A stretch of 6,067 nucleotides of DNA from an uncultured Solirubrobacterales bacterium (GCA_903959665.1 CAJBXY010000119.1:1-6067); one strand, 5' to 3'; positions 1 to 5,847 are shown, numbered from the stretch's first letter. Program-made: numbers and translations. The notes: generated from the letters alone by a model not told the origin.

Positions 1-623
1 ACGCCGAGCAGCAGGAAGGAGGCGACCATCAGTGACGCGAGCAGCGTGTGGGCGACGGCCCAGATCGCAATCGGGTTGGTTAGGACGGCCCAGAGGTCAA
101 CCATTCTGGCCTGCCCGGTAGCAGCGTCAATGCTGTAGCCGACCGGGTTCTGCATCCACGAATTGGCCATCAGAATGAAGGTTGTCGAGAGCCAGGTGCC
201 GGCGACGACGAGCCATATTGAGGCGAGGTGCATCCGCTCTGAGAGCCTGCCCCAGCCGAAGACCCAGATGCCGATGAAGGTCGATTCGAGCATGAAGGCG
301 ATCAGCCCTTCAAGCGCCAAGGTTGAGCCGAAGACGTCACCGACGAACTGTGAGTAGGACGACCAGTTCATCCCGAACTGGAACTCCTGCAGCAGCCCGG
401 TCGCCGCACCGATCGCAAAGTTGATCAGCAGCAGCGTGCCGAAGAACTTCGTCAGCCGCAGCCACGATTCGTCGCGCGTTCGGTACCACTTCGTCTGCAT
501 GTAGGCGATCACCGGCGCAAGGCCGAGCGTCAACGGGACGAAGATGAAGTGGTAGAGCGTCGTCGTCGCGAATTGCCAGCGGGCAAGCGTTAGTGCATCA
601 GCGGCTAGCGGCAGGGAATCCAT
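1..623 (-). CDS. cydA: Cytochrome bd-type quinol oxidase subunit I (CydA), N-terminal part, cut by window edge
   Basis: Translating the minus strand from the ATG at 623 gives 207 residues with no stop before the edge. This is the haem-bearing subunit of cytochrome bd, which oxidises quinol and reduces O2 to water in the cytoplasmic membrane. Visible hallmarks are H25 in YHFIFVPLTLG (equivalent to E. coli H19, a haem ligand), the LLQEFQFGMNW block near 77-87 that matches the family's EFQFGTNW signature, two acidic residues in LEGLIAFMLEST (E. coli E99 and E107 positions), and a late histidine in WAVAHTLLASL (E. coli H186 position, haem b558 ligand). An in-frame TAG lies four codons upstream, which fixes the start near the ATG; the ribosome binding site is weak. 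About the last half of the protein, including the Q-loop that distinguishes subfamilies, is outside the window. It lies 60 bp downstream of the RDD gene on the same strand, so cotranscription is possible. Family assignment is secure; whether cydB follows cannot be seen. Confidence 0.97.
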   Translation of the reverse strand, partial: MDSLPLAADALTLARWQFATTTLYHFIFVPLTLGLAPVIAYMQTKWYRTRDESWLRLTKFFGTLLLINFAIGAATGLLQEFQFGMNWSSYSQFVGDVFGSTLALEGLIAFMLESTFIGIWVFGWGRLSERMHLASIWLVVAGTWLSTTFILMANSWMQNPVGYSIDAATGQARMVDLWAVLTNPIAIWAVAHTLLASLMVASFLLLG

Positions 624-683
624 CGCGCGCGAAGCCTATCGCTAAAGCGACTCTGCCACGTTAACTTGGCGCTGCGCCGTAGC

Positions 684-1460
684 TCAGTCGCGCACGACAT
701 GCGTCGAGCAGATGAAGTCCTGAAGCGCGCGGTTCTCGTTGTCCCACAGCGGCCAGAGATAGGCGAGCGCAATTGCGACAGTCCCGCCGATGATCGTAAA
801 TGAGTTACCGACCCCGGAGATAAAGCCGTAGAGCAGTCCCATCACAAGGAATTGACGGACCAGCGCTGGGCCGTAGGTCATCGCCGCACCGCTCTCGCGA
901 ACGACGCGAATGCCGAGCAGCTGCATTCCCCAAGTGCGCCCATTCTGCTCGCCCTTGCGAGCCATTGTGATCGGCTGATAGGTGAAGCCGACGAGCAGCG
1001 AGCCAAACAAGACGAGCAGCAGCGCGCCGCCGAGCGCGGCTTGGTCCTCGGTCGATATCCCCTTAAGTTGGTTGTCAACAACTTTGACCGACGCGAAGTC
1101 GATTCCGGCGACGAGCGCGATCGCGACAAGGATGAACGGCAGCGTGAAGGCGAAGCTGATCAGCGCATCGATGATGTAGGCGCCAGCCCTTGGCCACCAA
1201 GCCGAGAGCAGCCTTGCCTGCCCGGCGATTACTACCGTCGGCGGGGCCGAGATGACCGGGGCAGCAGCCGCTGGCGGCTGCGGTTGCTCGGCCGCCGGTT
1301 GCTCGGCCCGGGTGCCGGGAACAACAGGCGGCGCAAAGGCCCCCGCGCTCGGCGAAGCGGCCGTCTGCTCAGTCCAGCCACGCCCGTTCCACCAGCGCAG
1401 AGGCGCCTCACCACGCGGGTCGGCGTACCAACCGGGAACAGGGGTTTCATCTTCTCTCAT
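684..1460 (-). CDS. DUF2510 and RDD domain integral membrane protein
   Basis: This is a 258-residue protein with three parts. Residues 9-33 form a DUF2510 motif (PGWYADP...LRWWNGRGWTEQ), a small tryptophan-rich module common at actinobacterial membrane-protein N-termini. Residues 35-80 are an Ala/Pro/Gln-rich linker. Residues 85-256 form an RDD domain with about three hydrophobic segments: R91 and D98 in WWPRAGAYIIDAL, the conserved stretch NGRTWGMQLLGIRVV near 173-187, and the final aspartate D248 in NRALQDFICSTHVV. RDD proteins are membrane proteins of mostly unknown role; some are linked to ion transport, but no substrate can be assigned here. The frame stays open to 1670, but the start at 1460 is chosen because DUF2510 begins within ten residues and the upstream translation is unlike any protein; the Shine-Dalgarno match is poor. 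The gene is divergent from the fasciclin gene and precedes cydA on the same strand. Confidence 0.9.
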   Translation of the reverse strand: MREDETPVPGWYADPRGEAPLRWWNGRGWTEQTAASPSAGAFAPPVVPGTRAEQPAAEQPQPPAAAAPVISAPPTVVIAGQARLLSAWWPRAGAYIIDALISFAFTLPFILVAIALVAGIDFASVKVVDNQLKGISTEDQAALGGALLLVLFGSLLVGFTYQPITMARKGEQNGRTWGMQLLGIRVVRESGAAMTYGPALVRQFLVMGLLYGFISGVGNSFTIIGGTVAIALAYLWPLWDNENRALQDFICSTHVVRD

Positions 1461-1582
1461 TGCACGGTCAATCTGGCCCGGCGCTTGACGTTTGCCATCA
1501 GCGGAGGCTAACCAATCGCCAGCCGCAGTGGGCACCGGCCTAATCCTTAGACGGGGAAGACGGCCGCTGCGTAGTAACCCGC

Positions 1583-1608
1583 TGATTTCATAAAAACTGG
1601 CTAAATAG
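1583..1608. promoter_or_regulatory. AT-rich patch in divergent intergenic region, possible promoter area
   Basis: The 212-bp gap between the RDD and fasciclin genes is GC-rich except for this stretch, which holds TAAATA (1602-1607, plus strand) and its minus-strand counterpart TATTTA. It sits about 65 bp before the fasciclin start, a plausible place for a -10 element. No convincing -35 hexamer is seen at the right spacing on either strand, so this is a location guess only. Confidence 0.25.
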
Positions 1609-1662
1609 TCGCGATTTGGCAATCCCGCCGGCGCTCGGGCGCGTAAGCGGGGAAACCAAACT

Positions 1663-1667
1663 AGGAG
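1663..1667 (+). promoter_or_regulatory. Ribosome binding site of fasciclin gene
   Basis: AGGAG stands 5 nt before the ATG at 1673. It decides the start of the lipoprotein gene: an in-frame ATG at 1616 has no such site and would place 19 unrelated residues before the signal peptide. Confidence 0.85.
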
Positions 1668-1672
1668 CAAAA

Positions 1673-2209
1673 ATGAAAGTAAGCCAGATTGTTGTAATCG
1701 CCGCCCTCGCCGTCGCCAGTCTCGGCGTCGTCGCTTGCGGCAGCAGCGACAGCGAAACCACGGCCTCGACGACAGCGACGACGGCGACTACGAGCGATGA
1801 GACAATCGCAGCAGTCGCCTCCGGCAATGCAGACCTGTCGACACTGGTAGCTGCTCTTACGGCAGGCGACCTCGTGACGACGCTCGAAGGAACCGGCCCT
1901 TACACGGTCTTCGCTCCGACGAACGCTGCATTTTCCGACATTCAAAGCACGGTCGACACGCTGCTTGAACCAGGCAACAAGACGGATCTACAGCAGGTCC
2001 TCACCTACCACGTAGTTCCGGGTACCTATACCGCCGCCGACCTCAAGGACGGGCAGAAGCTGAAGACGGTCGAGGGTCAGGACCTAACGGTGAGCGTCAA
2101 GGACGGCGTCGTGAAGGTAAATGACGCAACGGTTGAGGCGACCGACATCACCGCCTCAAACGGTGTTGTTCACGTGATCAACAAGGTGCTCGTTCCGCCA
2201 GCCAACTAA
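1673..2209 (+). CDS. Fasciclin (FAS1) domain lipoprotein
   Basis: This is a 178-residue secreted protein. Residues 1-21 form a lipoprotein signal peptide: K2, a hydrophobic core, then the lipobox VVAC with the lipidated cysteine at C22. A Ser/Thr/Ala-rich spacer (about 23-42) follows, and then a single FAS1 domain (about 43-176). The FAS1 hallmarks are present: the H1 block GPYTVFAPTNAAF (75-87), the YH motif in LTYHVVPG (110-117), and the H2 block NGVVHVINKVLVPP (163-176). FAS1 domains are known from cell-adhesion and matrix proteins in many phyla, and bacterial single-domain forms are usually surface-anchored with unknown ligands. The protein is probably attached to the outer face of the cytoplasmic membrane. 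The length is typical for one FAS1 unit plus leader. It appears monocistronic, with its own RBS and a hairpin after the stop. Family is certain; ligand and role are unknown. Confidence 0.95.
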   Translation: MKVSQIVVIAALAVASLGVVACGSSDSETTASTTATTATTSDETIAAVASGNADLSTLVAALTAGDLVTTLEGTGPYTVFAPTNAAFSDIQSTVDTLLEPGNKTDLQQVLTYHVVPGTYTAADLKDGQKLKTVEGQDLTVSVKDGVVKVNDATVEATDITASNGVVHVINKVLVPPAN

Positions 2210-2234
2210 ACGCAGCAACCGAGCACTACTGGGC

Positions 2235-2267
2235 GAGCCCCGCGCGATCAGTTTTGGCGCGGGGCTC
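2235..2267. terminator. Strong hairpin between convergent genes, probable bidirectional terminator
   Basis: A perfect 11-bp inverted repeat (GAGCCCCGCGC at 2235-2245 and GCGCGGGGCTC at 2257-2267) surrounds an 11-nt loop. It begins 26 bp after the fasciclin stop and ends 24 bp from the stop of the convergent membrane-protein gene, so it could end both transcripts. There is no T-tract on either side, as is common in high-GC actinobacterial terminators, so the ending mechanism is inferred. Confidence 0.75.
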
Positions 2268-2290
2268 ACCAGCTGCCGCGAGCATGGCGC

Positions 2291-3619
2291 TCAGCCGGTG
2301 AACGGCTCGACGTTCGAGAGATAGACCCACCAGATCGTCAGCAGCGCTGTGATCGCAGTGGCGCTTACCGTCAGTACGCGGGCGCCGCTGCGGAGCCTCC
2401 CAATCGATACCGCCGCCAGCAGCATCAGCCCCGGAACCGCTGGGTAGAGGTAGCGCGGTAGGAAGAAATCCCAGTTCACGACGAGCAGCACGTAACAGAT
2501 CCAGACGAGGCCGACGCCGACCGGCAACGCCAGCAGCACGAGCAGCTGCGTGCGTCGCTCGCTCGGCTTAACGCTGAGCACGCCCAGCGGCGCGAGCACA
2601 ACCAGCGCCGTCATCAGCAGAGTCAGAACCCAACGCTTCAGCGGCGAGAGCAGCTCAATCCACCACTCCTCAGGTAGTGGCGCTCGCGTGAGAGCCAGCA
2701 AACGTGACGGAATGTCGGAGAGCGCGTACTGAATGCCGTCTGGGTTCAAAAACGGTTCCTGCTGCTGCCGCCAGATCCGCGAGCCGGTCAGAGCGCCGTA
2801 ACGGTCCAAGTTCGAAAGCAGCCACGGCGCCGTCATCAGCGCGGGGATCGCGACTACCCCGGCGGCGGCGAGCCAGCGCGCGCGGGCCGAGATATGGGCC
2901 TGGCGCAGCACGACGAATGCGCAGATCAGAAGCCCTGGGATGAAGAAAATGATCGTAAGCCGCGTAAGCAGGCCGAAGCCGATCAGCACGGCGGCGCCGA
3001 TCAGCCAGCCGACGCTGCGCCGCTGCCAAGCGCGCCAAAGCACGAGCGTTAAGCCGATCCCAATCAAGAACTCCAGGCCACTGTTGGAGATCGTCACCAC
3101 CCGCAGCACGATTCCCGGCCAGAGCAGCGCCGTCAGTGCGAACGCAAAGTAAGGCTCGGCTTCTCCGGGATCACCGATCAGCTCAACTGTTAGGCGCCAA
3201 AGCAGCAGCGCCGCTGCGAGCAGCAGCCCCAGCCCGAGCAGCCGCATCACGCGCATCTTGACGACGTAGTCTCCCCCGGCTAGCCGGAACGGCGCTGCCC
3301 CGAGCAGGTAGTAGAGCGGCGGCTGGAAGGCCTCATAGCTGCGCCCGTTGATGCCGTGCTCAGTCCGGTCGATCAGACCAGGCGACGGGTAGGTGCCCTC
3401 ATAGATCGCCTCGGCCTGCGGGCTGATCAAGGTTGGCCCCAAGAGCGGCAACCGCCCCTCCTCGGCGACGCTCTGGACGTAACTGAAGTGCGCTATCTCA
3501 TCGCCGGTGAACTTGGGCAGCGAGAAGACCGTCGCCAGCCCGGCCACGACGATCACGACGAGCTGCGCCGCGATCAGCGCACGCAGAGGCGTTAACGCCG
3601 GCAGGCTTAGTCGTCTCAC
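2291..3619 (-). CDS. Polytopic membrane protein, GT-C glycosyltransferase-like (ArnT/PMT or DUF2142 type)
   Basis: This is a 442-residue, strongly hydrophobic protein with roughly ten to eleven membrane segments. After the first segment (about 13-33) comes the acidic loop motif GDEIAHFSYV (D40, E41, H44). Further on is YEAFQPPLYYLL (95-106). An acidic pair after TM1 followed by a QPPLYY-like motif before the next segment is the pattern of GT-C enzymes that take a sugar from a polyprenyl-phosphate donor on the outer face of the membrane. The closest groups in my memory are family-39/ArnT-like proteins and DUF2142; I cannot separate them by eye. The acceptor is unknown. Translation starts at GTG (3617-3619); an in-frame TAG four codons upstream rules out an earlier start, and the RBS is weak. 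It is convergent with the fasciclin gene and divergent from RR1. No partner glycan genes are in view. Confidence 0.7.
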   Translation of the reverse strand: MRRLSLPALTPLRALIAAQLVVIVVAGLATVFSLPKFTGDEIAHFSYVQSVAEEGRLPLLGPTLISPQAEAIYEGTYPSPGLIDRTEHGINGRSYEAFQPPLYYLLGAAPFRLAGGDYVVKMRVMRLLGLGLLLAAALLLWRLTVELIGDPGEAEPYFAFALTALLWPGIVLRVVTISNSGLEFLIGIGLTLVLWRAWQRRSVGWLIGAAVLIGFGLLTRLTIIFFIPGLLICAFVVLRQAHISARARWLAAAGVVAIPALMTAPWLLSNLDRYGALTGSRIWRQQQEPFLNPDGIQYALSDIPSRLLALTRAPLPEEWWIELLSPLKRWVLTLLMTALVVLAPLGVLSVKPSERRTQLLVLLALPVGVGLVWICYVLLVVNWDFFLPRYLYPAVPGLMLLAAVSIGRLRSGARVLTVSATAITALLTIWWVYLSNVEPFTG

Positions 3620-3642
3620 GCGATCAGCCTAACCGCGAATTC

Positions 3643-3661
3643 GGCCACGCCGCCGGTGGCC
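3643..3661. repeat. Short inverted repeat beside the ssrA 3' fragment
   Basis: GGCCAC (3643-3648) and GTGGCC (3656-3661) form a 6-bp stem with a 7-nt GC-rich loop. It lies in the 56-bp gap between the GTG start of the membrane-protein gene and the partial ssrA copy. It could be a leftover terminator, a regulator site, or chance in GC-rich DNA. Confidence 0.3.
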
Positions 3662-3675
3662 TAGGTCATGTGATC

Positions 3676-3723
3676 GAGACGGTGGGAATCGAACCGACGT
3701 CCGCGGTCGCGTAGAAGGCGACG
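3676..3723 (-). repeat. Partial copy of ssrA 3' end (att-like repeat or pseudogene remnant)
   Basis: Positions 3676-3713 match 4480-4517, the 3' part of the intact tmRNA gene, at 37 of 38 positions and in the same orientation. Resemblance fades over the next ten bases (overall 43 of 48 through 3723, mostly transitions) and then stops. The matched part covers the T-arm and the 3' acceptor strand of the tRNA-like domain. The single mismatch within the first 38 (G at 3696 for C in the intact gene) breaks a T-stem base pair, so this copy could not form a normal tRNA-like fold. There is no tmRNA body, tag frame or 5' acceptor half nearby, so it is not a functional RNA gene. It is either a leftover of a duplicated ssrA or the displaced end left by integration at ssrA. 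Confidence 0.85.
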
Positions 3724-3725
3724 GT

Positions 3726-3755
3726 TTGCGTCCGCTCTGGCAGAAGTTGTATGCT
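3726..3755 (+). promoter_or_regulatory. Possible promoter of RR1
   Basis: TTGCGT (3726-3731) and TATGCT (3750-3755) are separated by 18 bp and resemble -35 and -10 elements (three and four of six consensus bases). If used, transcription would begin near 3762, which would rule out the TTG codons at 3726 and 3747 as starts for RR1. Confidence 0.3.
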
Positions 3756-4469
3756 CAACGAAAGTTGTTGGTAGGTAGGTTTTCTAGAAAGGCGACGATC
3801 GAGCAGACAACTGTTCTGGTAGCGCACAATCAGTCGGTCATCCTCAGCGCGCTGGTAGGGATGATCGATCGCAATGCCGACCTCTATGTTGTTGCAAGCG
3901 CGAATGATTTTACCGACGCGCTGCGGCTGGCGAAGAGCCACTCACCCGATGTAATCCTGTTCGCCGTCGCACTGCCGACGGGCATCGTTCGACTCGACGA
4001 GCAGATCACAGCCCTAGTCGATAGCGCGCCTAGGTCGGCGGTCGCCGTGCTGACAGCCTCGTGTTCGGCGCCGGTGGCGCGCGCTGCACTTCAGGCTGGC
4101 GCAGCCGGCTACATCTTGGAGTCAGAGCTGCCAGCCGCGATACCAACGGCGATTCGCAAACTTGCATCCGAGAAACAGTGGGTTAGCCCTCGGGTCAAAG
4201 ACGCAGTTGCCGCCCTCGGGAGAGAGAACGCCGAAAGGACGATGAGCCCGCAAGATCAATCAATCATCCGTGCGCTTTCCTGGGGTCACACAAACAAGGA
4301 AATCGCTGCGCAGACGGGCCTCTCACAACGAACAATCGAAGCTAACCGCGCCAAGATCATGAGCAAACTCGGCCTCTCGTCACGCGCTGGAATCGTCAAC
4401 TACGCGGTCGAAAGCGGCCTGTTTGACGAAGCCGACGCGATGCCCGTCCCGCCAGTAGCGCTTAGCTGA
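3726..4469 (+). CDS. LuxR/NarL-family regulator with degenerate receiver domain (RR1)
   Basis: The longest reading starts at TTG 3726 (247 residues). No ATG exists before the receiver domain; TTG 3765 or 3768 are alternatives, and the true start is uncertain. Numbered from 3726, a receiver-like domain spans about 28-146 and a LuxR-type HTH about 173-232 (HTNKEIAAQTGLSQRTIEANRAKI). The receiver lacks phosphorylation chemistry: the Asp-Asp pair is H34-N35, the phospho-acceptor Asp is A80 (in VILFAVALP), and the conserved Lys is E132 (in YILESEL). Only the Thr at T110 remains. It is therefore a pseudo-receiver, probably controlled by expression, dimerisation or another ligand if active. In the HTH, the usual His after RTIE-x is Asn207. 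It is clearly paralogous to RR2 on the other side of ssrA (shared PDVIL, AGAAGY, TNKE, RTIE and KL motifs). Its stop lies 8 bp from the convergent ssrA 3' end. The frame is intact, so it may be functional or in early decay. Confidence 0.85.
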   Translation: MRPLWQKLYAQRKLLVGRFSRKATIEQTTVLVAHNQSVILSALVGMIDRNADLYVVASANDFTDALRLAKSHSPDVILFAVALPTGIVRLDEQITALVDSAPRSAVAVLTASCSAPVARAALQAGAAGYILESELPAAIPTAIRKLASEKQWVSPRVKDAVAALGRENAERTMSPQDQSIIRALSWGHTNKEIAAQTGLSQRTIEANRAKIMSKLGLSSRAGIVNYAVESGLFDEADAMPVPPVALS

Positions 4470-4477
4470 GCGAATAA

Positions 4478-4839
4478 TGGAGACGGTGGGAATCGAACCC
4501 ACGTCCGCGGTCGCGTAAGAGGTGATGTCTACGAGCGTATCCGGCGCTCTAATCTCACTTCGCGCTCGCCTCGCCGGCGGGGTTGCGTGAAGCCAGTCCT
4601 CTATAAATTTCCCCAGTTTGGCGAGGACGATCCTCCCCAGGTAAGCCGGCGTTTGATCCGGAAATCCCGACGGCCGGCAGGCCGGGCTCCGATCCTCACA
4701 GCGCTAGCGGTGTGCTAGGCGGCGAGGGCGTACTCGTGAGAGTCCGCACATATGTTTTTCCCGGTGATTTACGAGGCCTCCGGGAACCTCGGCTCGCAAC
4801 CACCCCCACGATCCGACCACGTCGAAGCCTGTCGTCCCC
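4478..4839 (-). ncRNA. ssrA: Transfer-messenger RNA (tmRNA)
   Basis: A 362-nt tmRNA is read on the minus strand; it rescues ribosomes stalled on broken mRNAs with SmpB. The 5' end GGGGACG (from 4839) pairs with CGTCTCC before the discriminator A (complement of 4478) to give a 7-bp acceptor stem with one G-U pair. The 5' region has the conserved AGGCTTCGACG element. The 3' region has a perfect T-arm, GTGGG-TTCGATT-CCCAC. CCA is not encoded and must be added. A hairpin CGAGG/CCTCG (4787-4791 with 4772-4776) matches the position of pseudoknot 1 just before the tag frame. The tag frame runs from 4762 to the TAG at 4717-4715 and reads GKNICADSHEYALAA with resume codon GGG; the ALAA ending is the ClpXP-type degron and the GK-N opening resembles Firmicutes tags. 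The exact resume codon is inferred. smpB is not in this window. Confidence 0.96.
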
Positions 4840-4864
4840 TGGAGATGCACTGCAACTGGACTGA

Positions 4865-4870
4865 AGTCTA
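4865..4870 (-). promoter_or_regulatory. Possible -10 element of ssrA
   Basis: On the minus strand this reads TAGACT (four of six TATAAT bases, with the conserved first TA and last T), 25 nt ahead of the mature 5' end. Such a distance fits a short leader removed by RNase P. No clear -35 is seen, so confidence is low. The 201-bp gap from 4840 to 5040 must also carry the promoter of divergent RR2. Confidence 0.3.
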
Positions 4871-5022
4871 GCGGCCGCCGGTCGCTGCGGATTCCGTCCG
4901 AACCGCTCCTGCGGCCAATTACTGAGCAAGAATCGGTCGCTGATACGGAAATACCGGGCCGCAGGCTTGTCATTCTCAGCTCCATGGCAACCCGGCCGTC
5001 GACTCCAAGACCGGTGGCCACT

Positions 5023-5032
5023 AGGAGTGGGG
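5023..5032 (+). promoter_or_regulatory. Shine-Dalgarno region of RR2
   Basis: AGGAG (5023-5027) followed by GGGGA (5029-5033) precedes the ATG at 5041 by 13 and 7 nt. This purine-rich site favours 5041 over the in-frame ATG at 4984, which has no purine-rich site before it. Confidence 0.55.
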
Positions 5033-5040
5033 ATAAGCAG

Positions 5041-5727
5041 ATGACGAGTGCTGTGCCAGCGGAAGATCAGGCGGCGCCCGGCCAGTCCGAGCAGGCGAAC
5101 GCTTCGATCTCGGTGATGGTTGCTCAAGGACATGCAATCGTCCGCACGGCGCTCGTCAATCTGCTCCACTCACAGAAGGGCGTTGAAGTCGTCGCCGCGC
5201 CCGAGGGCTCCGAAGCGACGGTGCGAATGGCGCACGCCAACAAGCCCGACGTGATCCTCTATGACCCGCTGCCGCCAATAAGTTCAGCCGACCTGGCAGC
5301 CTCGGTCGGCCTGATCCGTGCCGCCTCACCGGATTCCAAAGTGATGATCCTCAGCGACAGCTCCGAGCCAGTGCCGGCGCAGGCGGCGATCCGCGCCGGC
5401 GCCGCCGGCTACATGCTCAAGTCCGAAGCTCCGGAGGATCTTCTACGCGCAATCAAGCGCGCCGCGCGGGGCGTGCCGTGGATAAGCCCCCAAGTGGCGC
5501 TGGCGATAGCTTCGCTCGGCAGCGAAAGAGCCGAACATCTGACGGAACGCGAGACCGAGGTGGTCCGGCTCGTTGCGCTCGGATACACGAACAAGGAGAT
5601 GGCGGAGCTGATGCACCTCTCCGTTCGAACGATCGAATCGCACCGCGCCAACATCCTGACGAAGCTGGATGTCACAAGCCGCTCGCAGCTCGTCCGATAC
5701 GCGCTCGATCACGAGATGATCGCCTGA
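5041..5727 (+). CDS. NarL/FixJ-family response regulator (RR2), receiver plus LuxR-type HTH
   Basis: Starting at ATG 5041 this gives 228 residues; ATG 4984 would add 19. After a polar, low-complexity leader (1-20), a receiver domain spans about 22-140 and a LuxR-type HTH about 166-225, with the full pattern LTERETEVVRLVALGYTNKEMAELMHL followed by RTIESHRANILTKL. The HTH is fully canonical and should bind DNA as a dimer. The receiver is only partly canonical: the phospho-acceptor D75 (in VILYDPLPP), S105 and K127 (in YMLKSE) are kept, but the Mg-binding acidic pair is replaced by Q29-G30, so phosphorylation by a histidine kinase would be impaired or unusual. No kinase gene is adjacent. It is divergent from ssrA and co-directional with cydA 120 bp downstream, so a link to respiratory control is possible but only inferred from position. 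It is a paralogue of RR1. Confidence 0.92.
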   Translation: MTSAVPAEDQAAPGQSEQANASISVMVAQGHAIVRTALVNLLHSQKGVEVVAAPEGSEATVRMAHANKPDVILYDPLPPISSADLAASVGLIRAASPDSKVMILSDSSEPVPAQAAIRAGAAGYMLKSEAPEDLLRAIKRAARGVPWISPQVALAIASLGSERAEHLTERETEVVRLVALGYTNKEMAELMHLSVRTIESHRANILTKLDVTSRSQLVRYALDHEMIA

Positions 5728-5775
5728 GAAGCAACAGATCAACCTCGTCACCGCGGGCTCCGCTACCGCAGAAAG

Positions 5776-5787
5776 CCAGTCAACTGG
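5776..5787. repeat. Small palindrome in RR2-cydA gap
   Basis: CCAGT-CA-ACTGG is a 5-bp-arm palindrome 61 bp before the cydA start. It could be a regulator half-site pair, or chance; it matches no operator I recognise. Confidence 0.25.
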
Positions 5788-5798
5788 TCGCCTTACGT

Positions 5799-5818
5799 GA
5801 CTGACGACACAGTCAGTC
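5799..5818. repeat. Inverted repeat upstream of second cydA, possible operator or hairpin
   Basis: GACTGAC (5799-5805) and GTCAGTC (5812-5818) form a perfect 7-bp inverted repeat with a 6-nt centre, ending 29 bp before the cydA ATG. The position fits an operator overlapping or just downstream of a promoter, or an RNA hairpin in the 5' leader. It does not match the Rex operator pattern. Which protein binds, if any, is unknown; RR2 next door is the obvious candidate. Confidence 0.4.
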
Positions 5819-5824
5819 GCCGCG

Positions 5825-5832
5825 AAAAGGAG
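5825..5832 (+). promoter_or_regulatory. Probable ribosome binding site of second cydA
   Basis: AAAAGGAG is the only strong Shine-Dalgarno match in the gap. It lies 15 nt before the ATG at 5848, longer than usual. A TAG in the cydA frame at 5833-5835 excludes any earlier start, so the long spacing is real if this site is used. Confidence 0.55.
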
Positions 5833-5847
5833 TAGCGTTTAAGTGCC

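Noticed and set aside
163..357. 64-codon plus-strand frame at the left end
   Set aside because: Antisense to the unambiguous cydA coding sequence.
668..678. GGCGC-T-GCGCC palindrome after the RDD stop as a terminator
   Set aside because: The loop is too small for the full stem and no T-run follows; cotranscription of RDD and cydA remains possible.
1457..1498. 13-codon frame whose TGA overlaps the RDD ATG (ATGA), a possible leader peptide
   Set aside because: No Shine-Dalgarno sequence precedes it, and such a short frame is expected by chance; kept only as a weak possibility.
852..1511. 219-codon open frame on the plus strand opposite the RDD gene
   Set aside because: Antisense shadow: arginine-rich, highly charged translation with no domain, while the minus strand carries clear DUF2510 and RDD motifs.
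1461..1670. N-terminal extension of the RDD protein up to 1670
   Set aside because: The added 70 residues are Arg/Pro-rich with no domain and no signal-like character; DUF2510 usually begins at the very N-terminus, which fits the ATG at 1460.
3676..3723. A second functional tmRNA or a tRNA gene
   Set aside because: Only the T-arm and 3' acceptor strand are present, with a disrupted T-stem pair; there is no 5' acceptor half, tag frame or pseudoknot.
4696..5169. 157- and 105-codon frames on the minus strand (4696-5169, 4704-5021)
   Set aside because: They overlap the tmRNA gene, its upstream gap and the RR2 start; the translations show no domain and are explained by open frames in GC-rich DNA.
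5478..5804. 108-codon plus-strand frame running past the RR2 stop
   Set aside because: Out-of-frame shadow of the RR2 HTH region, with Arg/Ser/Pro-rich composition.
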